Positions 1 to 6,345 of a stretch of DNA of 6,345 bases are shown piece by piece. The DNA is from a bacterium (GTDB lineage Bacteria > SZUA-79 > Acidulodesulfobacterales > Acidulodesulfobacteraceae). Within the stretch, counting starts at the first letter, position 1; every line of letters starts with the position of its first letter. The notes beneath the pieces are model-generated. The model saw nothing but the letters and a program-made list of their open reading frames with translations. It had not been told where the DNA came from and did no database searches. The position numbers and the translations under genes were made by a program. Location: contig JAJYJN010000063.1 of the NCBI GenBank assembly GCA_021789455.1, positions 1-6,345 on the forward strand, in the 5' to 3' direction.

Positions 1-1013
1 TAGATAAAGCCGGTTTAAGCGAAAAGACGTTCGTGGGAGGCAATCTGGGAGTCCCCTTTATTTCCGGAATAAAGGATTATAGAGATTTTATTCTGGAAAT
101 ATCGAGTTTCCAACTGGAGTGGGTTTACGACTTTAAACCCGATATCGCCGTACTGCTCAATGTCGAGGACGACCATTTAGACAGATACGAAAATTTCGAC
201 GAGTACAGGCTCACAAAATATAAATTGTTTAAAAATCTTAAATACAGCGATACAGCCGTACTGAATTACGATGACCGCAATTCGTCTATTTTAAAGGGCG
301 TTACGGGCTCAAACGCCGTTTTGTACGGATTTGACGAAAATAAATGCGACGTTTACTACAAAGACGATGCCGTTAATTTAAGGCTTAAGGCTCTTTGCGG
401 TTTTAACGCTTCCATATCTTTGAAAAACGTAAAGGATAAAAGAAAATTCGTTATAAGCGATATGATGGCGGCGGCGTGCTCTTTAATGTTATACGGAATT
501 TCTCCCGATATTATAGAAAAGGCATTCGAAGAATATAAACTTTTGAGGCACAGGGTCGAATATATAGGGAATATCGAAAATATAGAATTTTACGACGATT
601 CGAAGGCGACCAATCCGGCCGCGGTAATAAGCGCCCTTGAATCGTTCGGCGCCGGGAAGAACAGGAATATAGTTCTTATACTTGGAGGCAAAGACAAGGG
701 GTTTAATTACGAATATATGATTCAGCCTATAAAGAACAGCGTAAGAGCATGCGTTTTGATGGGCGAAACAAAAGACGTACTGCAGGATGTTTTACGGGGG
801 CATATAGAACTGCTAAAGGCGGAGGACATGAAAGACGCCGTTAAGAAGTCGTTCGATTTTTTAAAAAACAACACGGAGGCGGACGCCGCAGGGACAGTCC
901 TGCTTTCTCCCGCTTCCTCCAGTTTCGATATGTTCAGGGATTACAATGAAAGAGGAGACGTATTTAAAAAATGCTACCTGCAGTTAAAAGATAATTTTGC
1001 GGATAAAATATGA
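1..1013 (+). CDS. murD: UDP-N-acetylmuramoyl-L-alanine--D-glutamate ligase MurD (5' end missing)
   Basis: MurD is the cytoplasmic ATP-dependent ligase that adds D-glutamate to UDP-MurNAc-L-Ala. The frame is open from the left edge (first whole codon at base 3), so the gene begins upstream. The GTG at 33 is an internal valine of the conserved VGGNLGVPF segment, not a start. Numbering from the first whole codon, visible family motifs are EISSFQLE (about 32-39), NVEDDHLDRY in the central ATPase domain (about 53-62), a lysine near 72 at the position carbamylated in E. coli MurD, DDSKATNP (about 198-205), LILGGKDKG, and the C-terminal VLLSPASSSFDMF followed by RGDVF. The 336 residues seen lack the N-terminal Rossmann-like domain and the GTNGKST-type P-loop of a roughly 440-450 residue protein. 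The stop overlaps the ftsW start as ATGA. No defect is seen in the part present. Identification is very secure. Confidence 0.97.
   Translation, partial: DKAGLSEKTFVGGNLGVPFISGIKDYRDFILEISSFQLEWVYDFKPDIAVLLNVEDDHLDRYENFDEYRLTKYKLFKNLKYSDTAVLNYDDRNSSILKGVTGSNAVLYGFDENKCDVYYKDDAVNLRLKALCGFNASISLKNVKDKRKFVISDMMAAACSLMLYGISPDIIEKAFEEYKLLRHRVEYIGNIENIEFYDDSKATNPAAVISALESFGAGKNRNIVLILGGKDKGFNYEYMIQPIKNSVRACVLMGETKDVLQDVLRGHIELLKAEDMKDAVKKSFDFLKNNTEADAAGTVLLSPASSSFDMFRDYNERGDVFKKCYLQLKDNFADKI
1010..1013 (+). other. ATGA stop/start overlap of murD and ftsW
   Basis: The ftsW ATG and the murD TGA share four bases. No good Shine-Dalgarno sequence lies upstream (only GGATAAA), so ftsW translation probably depends on ribosomes finishing murD. 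The overlap is seen directly; the coupling is inferred. Confidence 0.8.
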
Positions 1014-2140
1014 TTAACTACGGAAAGATTTTTATAAGAAAATACGATATAACATTATTTTTAACGGCTATACTTCTTATAGCGGCCGGACTCGTTATGG
1101 TCTATTCGACAAGCGCGATGATTTCCATAGTCCAATACGGCGACAGCTATCATTTTATTATAAGGCAGGGTATATACGTTGCCGTGTCCGGATTTTTTAT
1201 ATGGTATTTAATGCATAACGATTACCATATTTTAAAATCGTTTTATAAGATTATTTTATTGGGAATAATAGTTCTAATGTTTCTGGTATTTATCCCGCAC
1301 ATAGGCATAGACGCGGGAGGCTCCAGAAGATGGGTCAATTTCAAGTTCTTCAGCATACAGCCCTCCGAATTTTTGAAGATTTTTTTTATAGTGTATCTGG
1401 CTAATTTTTTAGAAAAAAGAAAGGATATACTGGATAATAACCCTTATTCGCTTATGTTCATAAGCCCTTTTATATTTATGGGATTTTTAGATATTTTACT
1501 TTTAAAAGAGCCTGATTTCGGGACAAGCTTCATTCTATTCGTTATAACGTTCATAATGTTGTTTGCAGGAGGAGTAACCCTTATTTATCTTATTATCACC
1601 GCCGCTTTAGGGAGCGTTGCGGCATATTTTCTGATTTTTACCGTGGCGTACAGAAGAGACAGGATACTCGCCTTCCTTCACCCGTTTCACGATAAGTCGG
1701 GCATAGGTTTTCAAATAATACAGTCTTTATATGCATTCGCAAGAGGCGGTTTTTTCGGGATGGGTTTGGGCAACGGAAAGGAAAAATTGTTTTTCCTGCC
1801 GACCCCTTATTCGGATTTTATATTTTCTACCGTAGGAGAAGAGCTTGGATTTATAGGAGTGCTTATATTTATAATTCTTTATCTGGTTATGGCGTACAGG
1901 GGATTAAAAATTGCGATACATGCGCCGGATCTTTTCGGAACTTATCTTGCATACGGAATCACCTGTCTTATCGCGTTAAGCGCTTTTATAAATATCGGAG
2001 TGGTTTTGGATTCACTGCCGACGAAAGGGCTTGCCCTGCCTTTCATAAGCTACGGAGGCAGTTCTTTGCTTGCTTCGTGTATCGGCATAGGCATTTTGCT
2101 TAATATATCTTCTCAAAGCCTTAAAGGGAAAAATATTTAA
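1010..2140 (+). CDS. ftsW: Septal peptidoglycan glycosyltransferase FtsW (SEDS family)
   Basis: FtsW is a polytopic inner-membrane SEDS protein that polymerises lipid II into glycan strands at the septum, together with its class B PBP partner FtsI. The 376 residues hold about ten hydrophobic segments. Family motifs are MVYSTS (30-35), GGSRRW (103-108), QPSEFLK (117-123), KEPDFGTS (166-173), YRRDRILAF (214-222), QSLYAFARGG (238-247), GMGLGNGKEK (250-259), SDFIF (268-272), GEELGFIG (276-283) and PTKGLALPFISYGGSS (337-352). D269 corresponds to the essential Asp of SEDS polymerases (D297 in E. coli FtsW by motif). The loop before it reads PTPYSDF rather than the usual PE-x-HTDF. The paralogues RodA and SpoVE share these motifs; the position between murD and murG makes FtsW the best call. 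The ATG lies within the murD stop (ATGA), suggesting coupled translation, with only a weak GGA-type sequence upstream. Confidence 0.95.
   Translation: MINYGKIFIRKYDITLFLTAILLIAAGLVMVYSTSAMISIVQYGDSYHFIIRQGIYVAVSGFFIWYLMHNDYHILKSFYKIILLGIIVLMFLVFIPHIGIDAGGSRRWVNFKFFSIQPSEFLKIFFIVYLANFLEKRKDILDNNPYSLMFISPFIFMGFLDILLLKEPDFGTSFILFVITFIMLFAGGVTLIYLIITAALGSVAAYFLIFTVAYRRDRILAFLHPFHDKSGIGFQIIQSLYAFARGGFFGMGLGNGKEKLFFLPTPYSDFIFSTVGEELGFIGVLIFIILYLVMAYRGLKIAIHAPDLFGTYLAYGITCLIALSAFINIGVVLDSLPTKGLALPFISYGGSSLLASCIGIGILLNISSQSLKGKNI
2123..2129 (+). promoter_or_regulatory. Ribosome binding site for murG
   Basis: AAAGGGA lies inside the 3' end of ftsW, 10 bases before the murG ATG at 2140. It is a fair but not perfect Shine-Dalgarno match and supports this start, which is also fixed by the TAATG junction and by the glycine loop lying only six residues in. 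Confidence 0.6.
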
Positions 2141-3243
2141 TGAATATTATAATTGCGGGCGGAGGAACAGGAGGGCATTTATTTCCGGGCATTGCGGTTT
2201 ATGAAAAACTAAAAAGTTTAGACGGCGGAGCAAAGGTTTATTTTATAGGGACGGAAAGGGGCATAGAAAACAGGATTAAAGATGACTGGGGTTTTGAATT
2301 ATTTATAATAAACGTAAAGGGATTTTCCGGAAAAAGTTTTATGGATAAGCTAAATTCTTTAGTAGGACTATTCGGCGCGGCAAAAAGGGTAAATTCTATT
2401 TACCGCAATATAAAACCTGATTATGTTTTAGGTCTGGGAGGATATATTTCTTTTGTTCCGCTTATCGCGGCAAGATTAAAAAATATAAAGTGTGGCGTTA
2501 TGGAGCAGAATGCGGAGCCCGGGCTTTCTAATAAAATACTGGCTTTTTTAGGAATAACCGTTTTTGCTTCTTTTGAAGCAACAAAAAAATATCTACGTTT
2601 TTCCCGCGTTATAGCAACGGGAAATCCCGTAAGAGAAAAAATTTATAAATTGGCCGTATCCGGAGCGGCCAAAAAAAATGAATTTACAAATAAAAAAAAA
2701 TTAAGTATATTTGTTTTCGGGGGTTCCCAGGGGGCATCTTCCGTTAATAAAGCGTTTATGGATATGCTGTCTATGCTCGACGAAGAAATATCCGGCAGCA
2801 TAACCGTGTATCATCAAACGGGCGAACGGGATATAGAAAAGGCCGAAAATTTTTATAAGAGCGCAAAAATAAGCGGATACGAAGTTTTTCCGTTTACCGA
2901 CGCTATAGAAAATTATTATTTGGCAAGCGATATTGTTATATGCAGGGCGGGGGCGGGCACGCTGTCCGAACTTGTTTTATTGAGAAAACCGGCTATTTTG
3001 GTGCCGTATCCTTTTGCGGCCAAAAATCATCAGGAAAAAAACGCCGAGGCGTTTTCGGACAAAGGGTGTTTTTATGTGCTCAAAGACGATGAAGAACTTT
3101 CTAAAGATTTATTACAAACAATCCGCAAAATATTTTATAATAGAGATTTGTTAAAAGATATGTATGAAAATTTAAAAATATTTCCTGTTAAAGACTCTGC
3201 TTCGGAAATAGCAGGCATAATATTAAATAAAGGAGAGAAATAA
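2140..3243 (+). CDS. murG: Lipid II synthase MurG (UDP-GlcNAc:lipid I GlcNAc transferase)
   Basis: MurG is a peripheral membrane GT28 enzyme (GT-B fold) on the cytoplasmic face. It transfers GlcNAc from UDP-GlcNAc to lipid I, giving lipid II. At 367 residues it has normal length. The N-terminal acceptor domain carries GGGTGGHLFPG (7-17; H13 is the conserved glycine-loop His), GLGGYIS (98-104) and MEQNAEPGLSNK (121-132). GNPVRE (161-166) leads into the interdomain linker. The C-terminal UDP-GlcNAc domain carries FGGSQGASSVN (193-203), HQTGERD (225-231), PFTD (251-254), CRAGAGTLSE (268-277, ending in the Glu expected to hold the UDP ribose) and NHQEKNA (296-302). The linker (about 168-188) is Lys/Asn-rich and is encoded by A8 and A9 runs. 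The gene shares one base with ftsW and one with murC (TAATG at both ends), and AAAGGGA lies 10 bases before its ATG. Confidence 0.97.
   Translation: MNIIIAGGGTGGHLFPGIAVYEKLKSLDGGAKVYFIGTERGIENRIKDDWGFELFIINVKGFSGKSFMDKLNSLVGLFGAAKRVNSIYRNIKPDYVLGLGGYISFVPLIAARLKNIKCGVMEQNAEPGLSNKILAFLGITVFASFEATKKYLRFSRVIATGNPVREKIYKLAVSGAAKKNEFTNKKKLSIFVFGGSQGASSVNKAFMDMLSMLDEEISGSITVYHQTGERDIEKAENFYKSAKISGYEVFPFTDAIENYYLASDIVICRAGAGTLSELVLLRKPAILVPYPFAAKNHQEKNAEAFSDKGCFYVLKDDEELSKDLLQTIRKIFYNRDLLKDMYENLKIFPVKDSASEIAGIILNKGEK
3229..3236 (+). promoter_or_regulatory. Strong ribosome binding site for murC
   Basis: AAAGGAGA, with core AGGAG at 3231-3235, lies within the last codons of murG, seven bases before the murC ATG at 3243. 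It is the best Shine-Dalgarno sequence in the window and settles the murC start. Confidence 0.85.
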
Positions 3244-4673
3244 TGAAAAACGGCGTCAAAAAGATTCATCTTATCGGCATCGGGGGCTCCGGCATGAGCG
3301 GCATAGCCGAAGTTCTCATCAATTTGGGTTATTCAGTTACGGGTTCCGATATAGAATACAGCCAGACAATAGAAAAAATTGAATCTATCGGCGGCAGGGT
3401 TTTCATCGGACACAGTTCCGAAAATATTAATGAATCCGAGGTAGTAGTCTATTCTACGGCAATTCAGGAAAATAATCCGGAGTTAACGGAAGCTCGAAGC
3501 AAAAAACTGACGGTCCTCAGGCGCGCCGAAATGCTATCGGAATTGCTTTCCTTAAAAAAGGGCATTGCTATCGCCGGTTCTCACGGCAAAACGACCACTA
3601 CTTCCATGATATCGTCTATACTTGGGGAAGCCGGAGTCGATCCTACCTTTGTCGTGGGCGGAAAAGTTTTCGGTTTAGGCATGCATTCAAAAGTCGGCAA
3701 AGGCGATTATATGGTCGTAGAGGCCGATGAAAGCGACGGCTCTTTTTTGAAGCTTAAACCCGATTATTGCATAGTCACGAATATCGATTATGAGCACATG
3801 TGCTATTACGGAAACATAGAAAATTTAAAGAAATCGTTTATAGATTTCATAAATAACATATCTTTTCTAGGTTTTGCGGTTTTATGCGCCGATAATCCTA
3901 TATTAAGCTCTCTTTTTCCGGAAATAAACAAAAAATATTTTACCTACGGCATAGAACAAAAAGCGGATTATTATGCTTTAAATATATCGCTGGAAAAAAA
4001 TTCGTCTTCATTCGATGCATATTCGGGCGAAAAATTAATAGGAAAATTCAATTTATCGGTTCCTGGGATGCACAATGTTCTAAATGCTCTTTCCGCTATC
4101 GTTACCGCAAAAGAATTAGGTATTAAAACGGAATTTATCCAAAAGGCGCTTAAGGATTTTCACGGCGTGGAAAGAAGATTCCAGATTAAAAAATCTAACG
4201 ACAGGCTGATAGTAGTTGACGATTACGCGCATCATCCGGTAGAAATAGCGGCTACTCTTAAGGCCGCTAAAAATTGGAACAGGCAGATAGTCGCCGTTTT
4301 CCAGCCCCACAGATATTCAAGAATGAAAGATTTAATGGACGATTTCGTAAGTTCTCTTAAACTTGCGGATTTCGTTATAATAACGGATGTCTATTCCGCG
4401 GGAGAAATCGAAATAGAAGGCGTGTCGTCTATGGCATTATCGGAAAAGATGAGGCGCGAAGGCTATAAGAATGTTTTTTACGTTCCTAACAGGAAGGATA
4501 TAAAATCTAATTTAAAAAATATGCTGAGGGGCGGGGAAATGGTAATATTTCTTGGGGCAGGCGATATAACAAAGAGTTGCGACGATTTTGTCCACAGCAG
4601 AACCAGAACAGGCGGCAGAAAAACATCTGAAGCATACGGCAAGGCATTATTAGCCGCTCAAATTAATTCTTAA
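3243..4673 (+). CDS. murC: UDP-N-acetylmuramate--L-alanine ligase MurC
   Basis: MurC is the cytoplasmic Mur ligase that joins L-alanine to UDP-MurNAc using ATP, the first amino-acid addition to the stem peptide. Its 476 residues show the three-domain layout. The N-terminal UDP-binding domain has HLIGIGGSGMSGIA (9-22) and GSDIE (34-38). The central ATPase domain has the P-loop GSHGKTTTT (112-120), VEADESDGSF (159-168) and TNIDYEHM (179-186). The linking HNVLNALSA motif is at 277-285. The C-terminal domain has VDDYAHHPVEI (325-335), FQPHRYSR (353-360), TDVYSAGE (381-388) and FLGAGDI (436-442). Two oddities: the Asp usual after the conserved His-(Met/Leu/Pro) is Cys187, and the protein continues 34 residues past GAGDI with a basic SRTRTGGRK stretch. 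The start is supported by AGGAG seven bases upstream and by the TAATG junction with murG. Identification is very secure. Confidence 0.97.
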   Translation: MKNGVKKIHLIGIGGSGMSGIAEVLINLGYSVTGSDIEYSQTIEKIESIGGRVFIGHSSENINESEVVVYSTAIQENNPELTEARSKKLTVLRRAEMLSELLSLKKGIAIAGSHGKTTTTSMISSILGEAGVDPTFVVGGKVFGLGMHSKVGKGDYMVVEADESDGSFLKLKPDYCIVTNIDYEHMCYYGNIENLKKSFIDFINNISFLGFAVLCADNPILSSLFPEINKKYFTYGIEQKADYYALNISLEKNSSSFDAYSGEKLIGKFNLSVPGMHNVLNALSAIVTAKELGIKTEFIQKALKDFHGVERRFQIKKSNDRLIVVDDYAHHPVEIAATLKAAKNWNRQIVAVFQPHRYSRMKDLMDDFVSSLKLADFVIITDVYSAGEIEIEGVSSMALSEKMRREGYKNVFYVPNRKDIKSNLKNMLRGGEMVIFLGAGDITKSCDDFVHSRTRTGGRKTSEAYGKALLAAQINS

Positions 4674-4677
4674 AACT

Positions 4678-5604
4678 ATGAATAAAAAAAAGCGCATAAA
4701 TTTATTAAGCGGATTAAAAGAATTCGGGATAGAATTTCTGGAAAATGAAGAAATGTCGGCATACTCTTCTATCAAAATAGGAGGCTTGACCGATTTAATT
4801 ATATTCCCGAAAAACGAAACGGAGTTGGTTTCCGTTATAAATCTGCTTAAATCCGATTTATGCGGCTATTATATTATCGGCAGAGGAACCAATATCCTTT
4901 TTAAAGACGAAAGAATATGCCTCCCCGTTATTTCGTTTAAAAAATTCGACTCTAATCTGTCGGAAAACAAAAAAAACGGGTCGGAAATCGTTTTGGAGGC
5001 CGGCGCGGGAATGCCCCTGTCGAAGATTTTAAACTATGCAATAAAAAACAATATGGGCGGATGCGAATTTTTTTACGGGATACCTGGCACTGCCGGCGGG
5101 GCGGTAAGAATGAACGCCGGTTCGAAAGAAAGCGTAATAGGAAATATTATCGATGCCGTGGAAATTATCACGGATAAAGGGGCAAAATATATTATCGGGA
5201 AAAACGATTTGAAATTTTCATACCGCAATTTAGAAATAGGAGGCATTAAAGGCGGCTACTTCATTACCAAGGCATACCTGAAGTTTTATAGGTCGTCCGC
5301 GCTAAAAATAAAGGAGAATATCGAGGTTTTCAAAAAAAGAAAATCGTCGCAGCCGCTCGGCGAATTTTCTTTAGGATGTATCTTCAGAAATCCGTCAGGC
5401 GTTTCTGCCGGAAAAGTCATAGAAGAAATAGGATTTAAAGGTTTTTCCATGGGCGGCGTTTCCGTTTCCGAAAAACACGCTAATTTTATAATTAATAAAG
5501 GCGGCGCAAAGCCGGACGATATCGTGTCTTTAATAAAAAATATTCAGGAAAAGGCGTTATCGCATAGGGGCATTAAACTAAATACGGAAATAAAGATAAT
5601 TTAA
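4678..5604 (+). CDS. murB: UDP-N-acetylenolpyruvoylglucosamine reductase MurB
   Basis: MurB is the cytoplasmic FAD flavoprotein that uses NADPH to reduce UDP-GlcNAc-enolpyruvate (made by MurA) to UDP-MurNAc. The 308 residues contain the FAD-binding domain with SSIKIGG (30-36), IIGRGTNILF (66-75), GAGMPLSKI (109-117) and YGIPGTAGGAVRMNAG (133-148), then SYRN (181-184) with the substrate-handling Arg at 183. The C-terminal domain has QPLGEFSLGCIFRNP (225-239), AGKVIEEIGFKG (244-255), SEKHANFIIN (264-273) and LNTEIK (301-306), whose Glu304 matches the catalytic Glu of the family. Length and the short region after SYRN fit type II rather than the E. coli type I form. The residue that is usually the proton-donating Ser (GS-x-FKNP) is Cys234, and the usual YR-x-S motif reads YRNL. 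The ATG lies four bases after murC, without a Shine-Dalgarno sequence, and the next codons are A-rich. Confidence 0.95.
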   Translation: MNKKKRINLLSGLKEFGIEFLENEEMSAYSSIKIGGLTDLIIFPKNETELVSVINLLKSDLCGYYIIGRGTNILFKDERICLPVISFKKFDSNLSENKKNGSEIVLEAGAGMPLSKILNYAIKNNMGGCEFFYGIPGTAGGAVRMNAGSKESVIGNIIDAVEIITDKGAKYIIGKNDLKFSYRNLEIGGIKGGYFITKAYLKFYRSSALKIKENIEVFKKRKSSQPLGEFSLGCIFRNPSGVSAGKVIEEIGFKGFSMGGVSVSEKHANFIINKGGAKPDDIVSLIKNIQEKALSHRGIKLNTEIKII

Positions 5605-5624
5605 ACAATTAATTACTAATTTAT
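5605..5624. other. 20-base murB-ddl spacer, the longest gap in the window
   Basis: This AT-rich spacer (one C and no G) holds no hairpin, no Shine-Dalgarno sequence and no clear promoter. It contains an in-frame TAA that prevents upstream extension of ddl. It is too short for a terminator, so ddl is most likely on the same transcript as murB. Confidence 0.7.
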
Positions 5625-6345
5625 ATGCGGGAAAGTATCAAAAATTTGAGAATCGGCGTTTTGGCGGGGGGCAGGTCTGCAGAGAGGGAAATTTCCATTA
5701 AAACCGGAAATGCCGTTGCAGGTTCGCTCAAAGAAAGCGGCTATAACGTCGTAACTTTCGACTTAGACGAAAATTTTGCCGAAAATTTAAAAAATATAGA
5801 CGTCTGTTTCATAGCTCTTCACGGAACTTACGGAGAAGACGGAAGGGTGCAGGGCGCGCTCGATATATTCGGCATTCCGTACACGGGTTCCGGAGTCTTG
5901 GCAAGCGCGCTTGCTATGGATAAAATAAAATCGAAAGCGTTGTTTAATTTCTACGGATTAAAAACTCCTCCGGGAATCGCCGTTAAAATAGGGGAAAAGG
6001 GAGAATTCCTGAGAAAAAAACTTAAGCATATAGAGCCGCCCTATTTTATTAAGCCTAACGCTTCCGGTTCCAGCATAGGATGCGGTATAGTAAATAGGGA
6101 GGAAGAACTTGAGGAAGCATTAAACAATGCTTTTAAATATGACGATGAAGTATTGATAGAAAAATATATAAAAGGAAGGGAGATACAATTTGCGGCGGCT
6201 TTCGGAAAACCGCTCGGTTGTGTCGAGGTTAAACCCAAAGATATTTTTTATTCTTACGATGCAAAATACACTAAAGGCAGGACCGAATATTTAATTAATC
6301 CCGAACTGACGAAAGAAGAATACGACGAATGTGAGGCTGCCGCAG
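5625..6345 (+). CDS. ddl: D-alanine--D-alanine ligase Ddl (3' end missing)
   Basis: Ddl is an ATP-grasp enzyme that joins two D-alanines into the dipeptide MurF adds to the UDP-MurNAc tripeptide. The frame is open to the right edge, giving 240 whole codons of a protein usually a little over 300 residues long. Visible motifs are LAGGRSAEREIS (13-24; Glu20 matches Glu15 of E. coli DdlB), ALHGTYGEDGRVQG (64-77), YTGSGVLASALAMDK (86-100), FIKPNASGSSIG (141-152; Lys143 for ATP and Ser149 matching DdlB Ser150), EKYIKGREI (179-187) and YSYDAKY (209-215; Lys214-Tyr215 matching DdlB 215-216). The metal-binding residues near the C-terminus lie outside the window. ATG 5625 is the first ATG after an in-frame TAA at 5610. 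A TTG at 5646 with GGGAAAG upstream is a less likely start. The gap from murB is 20 bases, with no terminator. Confidence 0.96.
   Translation, partial: MRESIKNLRIGVLAGGRSAEREISIKTGNAVAGSLKESGYNVVTFDLDENFAENLKNIDVCFIALHGTYGEDGRVQGALDIFGIPYTGSGVLASALAMDKIKSKALFNFYGLKTPPGIAVKIGEKGEFLRKKLKHIEPPYFIKPNASGSSIGCGIVNREEELEEALNNAFKYDDEVLIEKYIKGREIQFAAAFGKPLGCVEVKPKDIFYSYDAKYTKGRTEYLINPELTKEEYDECEAAA

Noticed and set aside
33..35. GTG as a possible murD start
   Set aside because: The frame is open upstream to the window edge, and the Val belongs to the conserved MurD VGGN segment, so the gene is cut by the window rather than starting here.
1380..1387. T8 run as a possible terminator
   Set aside because: It lies inside ftsW, encodes membrane-segment Phe residues, and has no hairpin before it.
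4116..4310. A 64-codon open frame on the minus strand
   Set aside because: It lies wholly inside murC opposite strongly conserved motifs (DDYAHHP, FQPHRYSR), has no recognisable domain, and is best explained as a chance antisense frame.
5605..5624. Possible promoter or terminator between murB and ddl
   Set aside because: It is only 20 bases of A/T-rich sequence with no inverted repeat; in such AT-rich DNA a -10-like match means little.
6041..6238. A 65-codon open frame on the minus strand
   Set aside because: It is antisense to the Ddl ATP-grasp motifs (KPNASGSSIG, EKYIKGREI). The low-complexity Ser-rich product has no family resemblance.

Overview
This window is the interior of a bacterial division and cell wall (dcw) gene cluster. 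Six genes lie head to tail on the + strand: murD (5' end missing), ftsW, murG, murC, murB and ddl (3' end missing). Almost every base is coding. Longer open frames on the minus strand are shadows of these genes. I see no mobile element, RNA gene, CRISPR array or unknown gene.

Organism: the DNA is AT-rich, with many ATA, AAA and TTT codons and poly-A or poly-T runs. The order murD-ftsW-murG-murC-murB-ddl is the arrangement familiar from many proteobacteria, particularly alpha- and deltaproteobacteria; gamma- and betaproteobacteria usually lack murB at this place. The MurB appears to be the shorter type II form. Together these suggest a Gram-negative, low-GC bacterium of deltaproteobacterial or related affinity. 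That placement is an inference from gene order and general protein character and has low certainty.

Layout: bases 1-1013 hold the last 336 residues of MurD. FtsW (1010-2140) overlaps it by 4 bases (ATGA). MurG (2140-3243) and MurC (3243-4673) each overlap the preceding gene by one base (TAATG). MurB (4678-5604) follows after 4 bases, and Ddl starts at 5625 after 20 bases and runs off the end. The packing implies one polycistronic transcript with translational coupling. No promoter or terminator is visible. A good Shine-Dalgarno sequence precedes murC and a fair one precedes murG, while none can be seen before murB or ddl.

Pathway: MurB reduces the enolpyruvyl product of MurA to UDP-MurNAc. 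MurC adds L-Ala and MurD adds D-Glu. Ddl makes D-Ala-D-Ala for MurF. MurG adds GlcNAc to lipid I to make lipid II, and FtsW polymerises lipid II at the division septum. The window therefore covers cytoplasmic precursor synthesis through to septal glycan polymerisation.

No new system was found. The points worth a second look are small: a Cys in place of the usual catalytic Ser in MurB, a Cys in place of the usual Asp in the MurC central-domain His motif, an extended basic MurC tail, a variant FtsW loop before its catalytic Asp, long A-runs in the murG linker and at the murB start, and two starts without a Shine-Dalgarno sequence.
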